A stretch of 7,456 nucleotides of DNA from Nocardioidaceae bacterium (GTDB taxonomy: Bacteria > Actinomycetota > Actinomycetes > Propionibacteriales > Nocardioidaceae). The DNA lies in contig JACCYS010000380.1 in the NCBI GenBank assembly GCA_013696365.1, forward strand, positions 1 to 7,456. Reading direction: 5' to 3'. Below the pieces are notes generated by a model that ran no database searches, was not told the DNA's origin, and saw only the letters and a program-made list of their open reading frames with translations. Positions 1 to 5,396 of the stretch are shown here, one piece after another (position 1 is the stretch's first letter; the number at the start of each line of letters is the position of its first letter). A program made the position numbers and the translations under genes.

Positions 1-552
1 CCCCAGCAGCCGCGCGAACTGGGTGGCGGTCTTGGCGTTGCCGAGGTCGGGTGACACGACCACGGTGTCGGTCAGGTCGCGTCCGCTGAAGTGGTCGGCC
101 AGCACACCCAGGGCGGTCAGGTGGTCCACCGGCACGGAGAAGAAGCCGTGCACTTGCGGCGCGTGCAGCGTCATGGTCAGCACCTTGTTGGCACCGGCGG
201 CGACCAGCAGGTCAGCCACCAGCCGACCGCCAAGCGAGATGCGGGACGCGTCCTTCTTGTCCGAGCGGGCATACGCGAAGTGCGGGATTACCGCCGTCAC
301 CTGCGCCGCCGAGGCGCCTCGAGCGGCGTCGATCATCAGCAGCAGCTCCATCAGGTGCTCCTGGGTCGGCGGCACCAGTGGTTGCACGATGTAGACGTCC
401 CGCTGGCGGCAGTTGGCCTGCAGTTGCGCCTCGAGACAATCGTTGCTGAAGCGGGTGATGTCCGCGCGGGACAGCGGCACGTCCAGCCCGGCGCAGATCG
501 AGCGGGCCAACCGCCGGTGCGCGCTGCCGGAGAACACCACGATCTCGCGCAC
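1..552 (-). CDS. prs: Ribose-phosphate pyrophosphokinase (PRPP synthetase), N-terminal part, cut by window edge
   Basis: The protein makes PRPP from ribose 5-phosphate and ATP in the cytosol, for nucleotide, histidine, tryptophan and NAD synthesis. I translated 184 codons on the minus strand. They begin VREIVVFSGSAHRRLA and contain RFSND, a QP...LMELLLMIDA block, IPHFAYARSDKKD, GGRLVADLL, LTMTLHAPQVHGFF and PVDHLTAL. These are the successive N-domain blocks of the PRPP synthetase family. The family is usually about 310-320 residues, so the C-terminal half with the PRPP-binding loop lies outside the window. The start is the GTG at 552: an in-frame TAG at 562-564 lies four codons upstream and no other start fits. 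There is no Shine-Dalgarno. The ARSDKKD...ISLGGRL version differs from the more common bacterial ARQDRK...PITAKL version, so this may be a second paralogue. The family call is firm; the paralogue idea is inference. Confidence 0.93.
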   Translation of the reverse strand, partial: MREIVVFSGSAHRRLARSICAGLDVPLSRADITRFSNDCLEAQLQANCRQRDVYIVQPLVPPTQEHLMELLLMIDAARGASAAQVTAVIPHFAYARSDKKDASRISLGGRLVADLLVAAGANKVLTMTLHAPQVHGFFSVPVDHLTALGVLADHFSGRDLTDTVVVSPDLGNAKTATQFARLLG

Positions 553-558
553 GCGGGC

Positions 559-564
559 AGACTA
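559..564 (-). promoter_or_regulatory. Putative -10 hexamer of prs (leaderless start)
   Basis: Read on the minus strand, TAGTCT is followed by GCCCGC and then the GTG start of prs. The hexamer fits the actinobacterial TANNNT -10, and the six-base gap would put the transcription start on the GTG itself. No recognisable -35 is visible. The expected -35 zone falls inside the hairpin at 578-595. Confidence 0.5.
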
Positions 565-578
565 GCCCGCGTACGTAC

Positions 579-666
579 GCCACGTTTACGTGGCGCGCGA
601 TGTCTTCACGTGGCGCGCACGCCACGTGAAGGGTCGGTACGCCACGTTTACGTGGCGCGCGTCAGC
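579..666. repeat. Dispersed three-hairpin intergenic element, copy 1
   Basis: This 88-base noncoding element fills most of the gap between cysM and prs. It has three palindromes. Hairpin A (578-595) is CGCCACGT-TT-ACGTGGCG. Hairpin B (603-632) has arms 605-615 and 620-630 that pair perfectly over 11 bases around CGCA, with a further C-G and a T.G pair outside. Hairpin C (640-657) repeats A exactly. Copy 2 at 5397-5483 has the same order and orientation. Bases 641-666 equal 5458-5483 without mismatch (26 bases), and 621-636 equal 5438-5453 (16 bases). The copies differ in the 4-base linker 637-640. The layout recalls REP/BIME-type mosaics, but I do not recognise a named family. Confidence 0.88.
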
Positions 667-672
667 CGGCGC

Positions 673-1620
673 TCAGGCCCAGAGCTGGCCCTCGAGCCGA
701 TCCTCGGCGTCGTCGACGGTGCCCTCGTACGCCCCGGTCGACAGGTACTTCCACCCGCCGTCACAGACGATGAACGCGATGTCGGCGCGTTCCTTGGCCT
801 CGACCGCCTTGGCGGCCTGACCGAGGGCGGCGTGCAGGATCGCACCGGTCGAGATGCCGGCGAAGATCCCCTCGCAGTCGAGCAGCTCGCGAACGCGACG
901 AACGGCGTCCCGCGGCCCCACCGAGAAGCGGTTGTCGATCAGCGACTCGTCGTACAGCTCGGGCACGAACCCCTCATCCAGGTTGCGCAGACCGTAGACC
1001 AGCTCGCCGTAGCGTGGCTCGGCGGCAACGATCCGTACGGCAGGCTTGGCGACGCGAAAGAACCGCCCCACCCCCATCAGCGTCCCGGTGGTGCCGAGCC
1101 CGGCGACCACATGGGTCACCTCGGGTAGGTCGGCCAGAATCTCCGGCCCGGTGGTCTCCTCGTGCGCGCCGGCGTTGGCGGGGTTGCCGTACTGGTAGAG
1201 CATCACCCAATCGGGGTGCTCAGCAGCCAACACCTTGGCAACCCGCACCGCCTCGTTGGAGCCGCCCTCGGCCGGCGAGCCGACGATCTCGACACCCCAC
1301 ATGCGCAGCAGCTGACGCCGCTCGGACGAGGTGTTCTCGGGCATGACGCAGACCAGCCGGTAGCCTTTGAGCCGGGCGGCCATCGCCAGTGAGATGCCGG
1401 TGTTGCCACTGGTCGGCTCCAAGATCGTGCAGCCCGGCCGCAGCAGACCGTCCTTCTCCGCGGCGACGATCATCGCCAGCGCAGCCCGGTCCTTGACCGA
1501 TCCGGTCGGGTTGCGGTCCTCGAGCTTGGCCCACAGCCGGACGTCGGGGGACGGCGAAAGCCGGGGCAACCCCACGAGCGGGGTCTGACCCACCGAGTCC
1601 AGCAGCGAGTCGAAGCGCAT
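673..1620 (-). CDS. cysM: CysO-dependent / O-phosphoserine cysteine synthase CysM
   Basis: This is a PLP enzyme of the beta-replacement (fold type II) family, 315 residues. The PLP lysine is K43 in NPTGSVKDRAA, the substrate loop TSGNTG is at 70-75, the phosphate-binding GTTGT at 176-180, and the pyridine-nitrogen serine S257 in GISTGA. Lys51 and Ser265 as I recall them in Mycobacterium tuberculosis CysM are both offset by 8 here. Arg212 in GLRNLDEG then matches Arg220, linked there to preference for O-phosphoserine over O-acetylserine. The neighbours cysO and mec support the thiocarboxylate route: sulfur from CysO-COSH is added to the PLP-aminoacrylate to give CysO-cysteine. The ATG start at 1620 overlaps the cysO TGA as TGATG, suggesting translational coupling. 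A generic cysteine synthase is the alternative, but the context argues against it. Confidence 0.95.
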   Translation of the reverse strand: MRFDSLLDSVGQTPLVGLPRLSPSPDVRLWAKLEDRNPTGSVKDRAALAMIVAAEKDGLLRPGCTILEPTSGNTGISLAMAARLKGYRLVCVMPENTSSERRQLLRMWGVEIVGSPAEGGSNEAVRVAKVLAAEHPDWVMLYQYGNPANAGAHEETTGPEILADLPEVTHVVAGLGTTGTLMGVGRFFRVAKPAVRIVAAEPRYGELVYGLRNLDEGFVPELYDESLIDNRFSVGPRDAVRRVRELLDCEGIFAGISTGAILHAALGQAAKAVEAKERADIAFIVCDGGWKYLSTGAYEGTVDDAEDRLEGQLWA

Positions 1621-1892
1621 CAGCCGCCCGCGACCGCCGGCAAGATCACGACCGTGTCGCCGTCCTTGACGTCGGTGCCGAGCCCTCCGGTGAAGCGCAC
1701 ATCCTCGTCGTTGACGTAGACGTTCACGAAGCGTCGCAGCTCGTCGCCGTCCACGACGCGGGCACGGATGCCCTCGTTTCGGGTTTCGACATCGTCGAGC
1801 AGCTCACCGAGGGTGTCGCCCGAGCCGCTCACCGCCTTCTCGCCACCGGTGTACGTGCGCAGGATGGTCGGCACCTTGACCTCGATCGCCAT
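1620..1892 (-). CDS. cysO: Sulfur-carrier protein CysO (MoaD/ThiS ubiquitin-like)
   Basis: This 90-residue beta-grasp protein ends in the required Gly-Gly (AVAGG). In this family the terminal glycine is adenylated and converted to a thiocarboxylate by a MoeB/MoeZ-type enzyme, which is not in this window. The thiocarboxylate is then used by CysM. Visible family traits are the MAIEVKVPTILR first strand, TLGELLDDVE, a VNVYVNDEDVRF strand and DGDTVVILPAVAGG. I chose the ATG at 1892 over the upstream in-frame start at 1931. It has a GGAG Shine-Dalgarno five bases upstream, and the protein then starts at the usual place and is close to the size of the mycobacterial protein. Its stop overlaps the cysM start, and mec lies 57 bases upstream. 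MoaD or ThiS for cofactor synthesis is unlikely given cysM and mec alongside. Confidence 0.95.
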   Translation of the reverse strand: MAIEVKVPTILRTYTGGEKAVSGSGDTLGELLDDVETRNEGIRARVVDGDELRRFVNVYVNDEDVRFTGGLGTDVKDGDTVVILPAVAGG

Positions 1893-1897
1893 CAGTT

Positions 1898-1901
1898 CTC
1901 C
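1898..1901 (-). promoter_or_regulatory. Shine-Dalgarno of cysO, fixes its start
   Basis: On the minus strand TCTGGAGAACTGATG carries GGAG five bases before the ATG at 1892. This favours that start over the upstream in-frame one. Confidence 0.7.
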
Positions 1902-1949
1902 AGACTTGTTCGGGACATCAGTACGCAGCAACAGCCACGCCGGATCAGA

Positions 1950-2423
1950 TCATCCCCCGTTGCGTGGCCGCTCTGCCCCCGCGACCCCGTCCGCCGCGTC
2001 CCCGCTGACGATGCTGACCTCCTCTTCGCTCACCTGCCCGTCAACGATCCGAAACGAACGGATCGGCAGCGGCGTGTCACCCTCGTACGCCCCGTCGCTG
2101 GTGGACACCAGCACGTAGTGCGCGCCGGGCTCCTGAGCGAGCGAGATATCGGTCCGCGACGGGTACGCCTCGGTGGCTGTGTGCGAGTGATAGATCACCA
2201 CCGGCTCCTCATCGCGGTCGTCGAGGTCCTGATAGAGCCGCAGCAGCTCACCGGAGTCGAACTCGTAGAACGTCGGGCTCATCGCCGCGTTCAGCATCGG
2301 GATGAAGCGTTCGGCACGGTCCGACCCGACCGGGCCGGCCACCACCCCGCAAGCCTCGTCGGGATGGTCGCGTCGGGCGTGCGCGACGATCGCCTCGTAC
2401 GTGGTCTGGTCCAGCGTGAGCAC
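1950..2423 (-). CDS. mec: Mec, JAMM/MPN+ zinc peptidase that releases cysteine from CysO
   Basis: This 157-residue Mov34/MPN/PAD-1 (JAMM) metalloprotease removes the new cysteine from the C terminus of CysO-Cys. The active-site signature is complete: Glu23 in DEACGV, then His79-Ser-His81, seven residues, Ser89, two residues and Asp92 (HSHTATEAYPSRTD). This is the JAMM zinc ligand set plus the catalytic glutamate. The protein begins MLTLDQTTYEAIVAHARRD, as expected for the bacterial Mec group. The GTG at 2423 is the only plausible start, since no other start codon lies in frame in the bases just upstream. It has no clear Shine-Dalgarno but does have a TAGGCT hexamer seven bases upstream. The last 20 or so residues are polar and probably disordered. 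The order mec-cysO-cysM matches Mycobacterium. Confidence 0.94.
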   Translation of the reverse strand: MLTLDQTTYEAIVAHARRDHPDEACGVVAGPVGSDRAERFIPMLNAAMSPTFYEFDSGELLRLYQDLDDRDEEPVVIYHSHTATEAYPSRTDISLAQEPGAHYVLVSTSDGAYEGDTPLPIRSFRIVDGQVSEEEVSIVSGDAADGVAGAERPRNGG

Positions 2424-2430
2424 GTCGGGC

Positions 2431-2436
2431 AGCCTA
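2431..2436 (-). promoter_or_regulatory. Putative internal -10 hexamer for mec-cysO-cysM
   Basis: On the minus strand TAGGCTGCCCGAC leads directly into the mec GTG. TAGGCT fits TANNNT, and the string TAGGCTGCCCG is identical to the one before pncB. It would allow the cysteine genes to be transcribed separately from clpS. No -35 is recognisable. Confidence 0.4.
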
Positions 2437-2486
2437 CGTCGGTCGGCGGTCTCCGGCGGCGGCGTCTCAGGCCTCAGCGGCGGGCC

Positions 2487-3122
2487 TCAGCCCAGGGCGC
2501 GCAGCAGGGTCTCCTGCACAAAGCCGAGCCAGTCATAGACGTCATGCATCGCCTTGGCCGGGTCCTCGTCGGACAACTGTTCCCAGCGGTTCTCGTCGTC
2601 CTCGGCGACCCCCAGCCGGGTGCCGAGCGCGAGCCGCACATCGGTCAGGCAGCGCAGCCACACGTCGACCCCTGCGGCGTCCAGCTCGACATCCACGCCG
2701 CTGGTGCCACCGGCACCGCCCTCCATGTCGCCCACCGCGGCGACCAGCGACCCGGCGTCCTCGCCGGCGCCGCCTTCGGTCAGTGAGGCGATCAGGGCCT
2801 GGGCGTTTGCCGCCTTCTGGTCGCGCAACCCCGGCTCGGTGTAGCGCCGAAAGTCGGAGGCCTCCGCCTCATCGTCGCGGTAGGCGTCTGGTAACAAGCG
2901 CGCCAGCACCGGGTCGTCTGGGCGAGGCAGGGGCGCGTCCGCGCCAAGACCGACCACGGACGCGAGTGGATCGGCGTCGTCCCCGCGTACCGCCGGCGAC
3001 GCCGCCCCGTCGCGCAGCAGCTCGACAACTTGGGCTGCCATAGACGCCAACATGCGAGCCTCGACGTCCTCAAAGTGGGCATGCGCACCGCCGCCCCGGG
3101 AACGCGAAAAGCCAGTCGTCAT
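2487..3122 (-). CDS. DUF2017 family protein, next to clpS
   Basis: This 211-residue cytosolic protein of unknown function matches what I know of the DUF2017 family. It has a conserved RPDDPVLARLLPDAYRDD block (residues 67-84) followed by an FRRYTE...LRDQK helix. A C-terminal helical block WLRCLTDVRLALGTRLGV (about 155-172) leads to DWLGFVQETLLRALG at the end. The middle (about 113-150) is rich in Gly, Ala and Glu and looks like a linker. The ATG at 3122 overlaps the clpS stop as ATGA and has GGAGAAGG upstream, so I prefer it to the in-frame start at 3149. DUF2017 genes regularly follow clpS in Actinobacteria, as in Rv1332 after Rv1331. A link to Clp proteolysis is plausible but unproven. No catalytic motif is visible. 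Confidence 0.88.
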   Translation of the reverse strand: MTTGFSRSRGGGAHAHFEDVEARMLASMAAQVVELLRDGAASPAVRGDDADPLASVVGLGADAPLPRPDDPVLARLLPDAYRDDEAEASDFRRYTEPGLRDQKAANAQALIASLTEGGAGEDAGSLVAAVGDMEGGAGGTSGVDVELDAAGVDVWLRCLTDVRLALGTRLGVAEDDENRWEQLSDEDPAKAMHDVYDWLGFVQETLLRALG

Positions 3123-3412
3123 GCAGTCGCCTTCTCCAGCGTCGCCCACAACCCGTAACCGTGCATCGCCTCGACGTCGCGTTCCATCTCTTCTCGGGAG
3201 CCGTCGGAGACCACCGCTCGCCCCTCCTCATGCACCTGCATCATCAGCTTGTTGGCCTTGCGCGCCGAGTGCCCGAAATAGGTGCGGAACACCCAACTGA
3301 CATAGCTCATCAGATTGACCGGGTCGTTCCACACCACGGTGACCCATGGCACCTGTGTGAGCACGACGCCCTCGGGGCGGTCGACCTCGGCGGGTGCGGG
3401 TGCGGTGGACAC
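3119..3412 (-). CDS. clpS: ClpS, N-degron adaptor for Clp protease
   Basis: ClpS docks on the ClpA/ClpC N-domain and hands over proteins with destabilising N-terminal residues for degradation. This 97-residue protein has a disordered Ala/Pro-rich N-terminal tail. The core follows: PWVTVVWNDPVNLMSYV (Asn29-Asp30 pocket residues, Met35 at the gate position), FRTYFG, KANKLMMQVHEEG (His61 pocket histidine), and an end GLWATLEKA. Asn34, Asp35, Met40 and His66 of E. coli ClpS align with these. Two GTG starts are possible. The GTG at 3430 sits directly against AAGGG with no spacer. The GTG at 3412 lies six bases after CATGAT and fits a leaderless start, so I chose it. The difference is six residues of tail. 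The gene heads the minus-strand operon and is divergent from pncB. Confidence 0.93.
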   Translation of the reverse strand: MSTAPAPAEVDRPEGVVLTQVPWVTVVWNDPVNLMSYVSWVFRTYFGHSARKANKLMMQVHEEGRAVVSDGSREEMERDVEAMHGYGLWATLEKATA

Positions 3413-3418
3413 GTCGCC

Positions 3419-3424
3419 ATCATG
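3419..3424 (-). promoter_or_regulatory. Putative -10 hexamer of clpS operon
   Basis: CATGAT on the minus strand matches TATAAT at four of six positions, including the key A2 and T6. It stands six bases before the GTG at 3412, the same geometry as at pncB and prs. This assignment depends on the 3412 start being correct. Confidence 0.4.
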
Positions 3425-3438
3425 GCGCACCCCTTCCG

Positions 3439-3444
3439 TAGGCT
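3439..3444 (+). promoter_or_regulatory. Putative -10 hexamer of pncB-pncA (leaderless start)
   Basis: TAGGCT is followed by GCCCGG and the GTG of pncB, which would place the transcription start at the start codon. There is no good Shine-Dalgarno at a usable distance. It lies 14 bases from the opposing clpS hexamer, so the two divergent promoters overlap. Confidence 0.5.
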
Positions 3445-3450
3445 GCCCGG

Positions 3451-4752
3451 GTGCGGTCCCCCGCCCTGCTCACCGACCAATACGAGCTCACGATGGTGCA
3501 GGCTGCCCTGCGCACCGGCTCGGCCCATCGGCGCGCTGTCTTCGAGCTGTTCGCACGCCAGCTGCCCGGCGGACGACGCTTCGGTGTGGTCGCCGGCACC
3601 GGCCGGTTCCTGGACGAGCTGGAGCACTTCTGCTTCACCGACGACCAGGTCGGCTGGCTGCTGGACCAGCGGGTGGTCGACGAGCCCACCGCGCAATGGC
3701 TAGCAGCGTACCGGTTCGGCGGCGACGTCTGGGGCTATCCCGAGGGCGAGACGTATTTCAGCGGGTCGCCGGTGCTGGTGGTGGAGGCGCCATTCGCCGA
3801 GGTGGTGCTGCTGGAGACGCTGGCGTTGTCGGTGTTCAACCATGACTCGGCGGTGGCCTCGGCCGCGTCCCGGATGACCTGCGCCGCCGGTGACCGCCCG
3901 TGCATCGAGATGGGGTCGCGGCGTACCCACGAGCAGGCGGCTGTGGCGAGCGCAAGGGCGGCCTACCTGGCCGGCTTTGCCGCCACCTCCAACCTGCAGG
4001 CGGGCGTCAGCCATGGGGTGCCCACGACCGGCACCAGTGCGCACTCGTTCACGCTGCTGCATGACACCGAGCGCGCGGCGTTCACGGCGCAGGTGGACTC
4101 GCTGGGAGTGGGCACCACCCTGCTGGTCGACACCTACGACGTCGAGACGGCAGTCCGTACCGCGCTTGAGGTGGCGGGCACCGACCTCGGCGCTGTACGG
4201 CTGGACTCGGGCGACCTGGTGCAGACCGCGTTCGAGGTCCGTCGCCAGCTAGACCGGCTCGGCGCACACCACACCCGTGTGGTGGTCACCGGCGACCTCG
4301 ACGAACATGCCATCGCCGGCTTGGCAGCAGCCCCCGTCGACGGCTACGGCGTCGGCACGTCGCTCGTCACCGGGTCCGGGCACCCCACTTGCGGCTTCGT
4401 CTACAAGCTGGTGGCCCGGGCAGCCTCCGACGACCCCGGGGCTGCGCTGATGGGAGTGGCCAAGAACAGCCCGGACAAGGCGACCGTCGCTGGACGCAAG
4501 TGGGCTCGCCGACGACTCGACGCCGACCAGTCCGCGACCGCGGAGGTGATCAGCGTTGGCCAGCAACCGGCCGACGACGGCGGCGACCGGCCGCTGCTGG
4601 TCAGGCTGGTACGCGATGGTGAGCGGGTGTGGCGCGAGCCGCTGGCCGAGTCCAGGGGGCGGCACGTGCGATCACGCGCCGAGCTGCCGGTGACAGCCTT
4701 CCACCTGTCCCGCGGAGAGCCCGCGCTGCCGACCGTCTACGAGACCGACTGA
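3451..4752 (+). CDS. pncB: Nicotinate phosphoribosyltransferase
   Basis: This 433-residue cytosolic enzyme converts nicotinate and PRPP to nicotinate mononucleotide with ATP hydrolysis, the entry step of the Preiss-Handler NAD route. The start has the family hallmark ALLTDQYELTMVQAAL. Further blocks are GVVAGTGRFL, MGSRRTHE (154-161), TSNLQAG, GTSAHSF with the presumed phospho-acceptor His198, DTYD (227-230), VRLDSGDL (249-256), GVGTSLVT (300-307), YKLVA and KNSPDKATVAGRK (338-350). The length is in the usual range for the actinobacterial type. The GTG at 3451 gives the normal N terminus. The gene is divergent from clpS, as pncB1 is near Rv1331 in M. tuberculosis, and is followed by pncA after 13 bases. 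Confidence 0.96.
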   Translation: MRSPALLTDQYELTMVQAALRTGSAHRRAVFELFARQLPGGRRFGVVAGTGRFLDELEHFCFTDDQVGWLLDQRVVDEPTAQWLAAYRFGGDVWGYPEGETYFSGSPVLVVEAPFAEVVLLETLALSVFNHDSAVASAASRMTCAAGDRPCIEMGSRRTHEQAAVASARAAYLAGFAATSNLQAGVSHGVPTTGTSAHSFTLLHDTERAAFTAQVDSLGVGTTLLVDTYDVETAVRTALEVAGTDLGAVRLDSGDLVQTAFEVRRQLDRLGAHHTRVVVTGDLDEHAIAGLAAAPVDGYGVGTSLVTGSGHPTCGFVYKLVARAASDDPGAALMGVAKNSPDKATVAGRKWARRRLDADQSATAEVISVGQQPADDGGDRPLLVRLVRDGERVWREPLAESRGRHVRSRAELPVTAFHLSRGEPALPTVYETD

Positions 4753-4758
4753 GGAGAG
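4751..4758 (+). promoter_or_regulatory. Shine-Dalgarno of pncA, overlapping the pncB stop
   Basis: GAGGAGAG lies seven bases before the pncA ATG and shares two bases with the pncB TGA (4750-4752). This points to co-translation of the pair on one mRNA. Confidence 0.75.
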
Positions 4759-4765
4759 TGCGCCG

Positions 4766-5344
4766 ATGACCCATGCACTGATAGTGGTGGACGTGCAGAA
4801 CGATTTCTGCGAAGGCGGCTCGCTGGCCGTTGCGGGTGGTGCTGCAGTGGCCGAGCGGATCGGCGCGCTGCTCGCAAGCCGCGAAGACACCGACTATGCC
4901 GATGTGGTGGCCACGCTCGACCACCACATCGACCCCGGTGAACACTTCGCGGCTGAACCCGACTTCGTCGACTCGTGGCCGCCGCATTGCTTGGTCGGTG
5001 GTGCGGGCGTCGAGTTTCACCCGAACCTGCAGCCGCGACCGTTCGATGCAGTGTTCCGCAAGGGCGAGCACACCGCCGCATACTCCGGCTTCGAAGGCAG
5101 CGACGATGCCGGCGAGTCACTGGCTCGGTGGTTGCAGGCACGCGGCGTCGACTCGGTGGACGTGTGCGGGCTGGCCACCGACTACTGCGTACGGGCTACC
5201 GCACTCGATGCAGCCCGCGCGGGTTTCCGTACCCGGGTGCTGCTCGACCTCACCGCCGCGGTCGCCCCAGACCGTGTCGACGACACGCTGCACGCCTGGG
5301 CCGCCGCTGGCATCAAAACCGACGGCGCTCTGCCACGAAGCTGA
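4766..5344 (+). CDS. pncA: Nicotinamidase
   Basis: This 192-residue cysteine hydrolase of the isochorismatase-like fold deamidates nicotinamide to nicotinate, the substrate of the preceding pncB. The catalytic triad is visible: Asp9 in VVDVQNDF, Lys99 in FRKGEH and Cys141 in ATDYCV. The metal site is also complete: Asp52 and His54 in LDHHID, His60 in PGEHF and His74 in WPPH. These fit Asp8, Lys96, Cys138 and Asp49, His51, His57, His71 of M. tuberculosis PncA. A homologue of this type would also activate pyrazinamide. The ATG at 4766 has a strong Shine-Dalgarno, and the spacing shows an operon with pncB. Adjacent pncB and pncA make a short nicotinamide salvage unit. Confidence 0.96.
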   Translation: MTHALIVVDVQNDFCEGGSLAVAGGAAVAERIGALLASREDTDYADVVATLDHHIDPGEHFAAEPDFVDSWPPHCLVGGAGVEFHPNLQPRPFDAVFRKGEHTAAYSGFEGSDDAGESLARWLQARGVDSVDVCGLATDYCVRATALDAARAGFRTRVLLDLTAAVAPDRVDDTLHAWAAAGIKTDGALPRS

Positions 5345-5391
5345 CTCGGCCGCGGCATTTCGTTGCAGTGCGGCGCGGCCCGCCCTGAGTC
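5343..5391 (+). terminator. Possible stem-loop terminator after pncA
   Basis: GGCCGCG (5348-5354) pairs with CGCGGCC (5374-5380). An outer GACTC (5343-5347) pairs with GAGTC (5387-5391). It begins within the pncA stop codon. There is no T-run after it, and the 19-base loop is long, so this is a weak call. Confidence 0.35.
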
Positions 5392-5396
5392 GCTCA

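Noticed and set aside
579..666. CRISPR-like array from the repeated palindromes
   Set aside because: Only two or three units with short, unequal linkers, each unit a near-perfect palindrome, no spacers of constant length and no cas genes.
91..1128. Long plus-strand open frame opposite prs and cysM
   Set aside because: It runs antisense across two clear genes and the repeat element, has Arg/His/Gly-rich low-complexity composition and no family motif. It is a typical GC-rich shadow frame.
3413..3450. NrtR or other operator for NAD genes upstream of pncB
   Set aside because: No inverted repeat of convincing length is present in this short gap.
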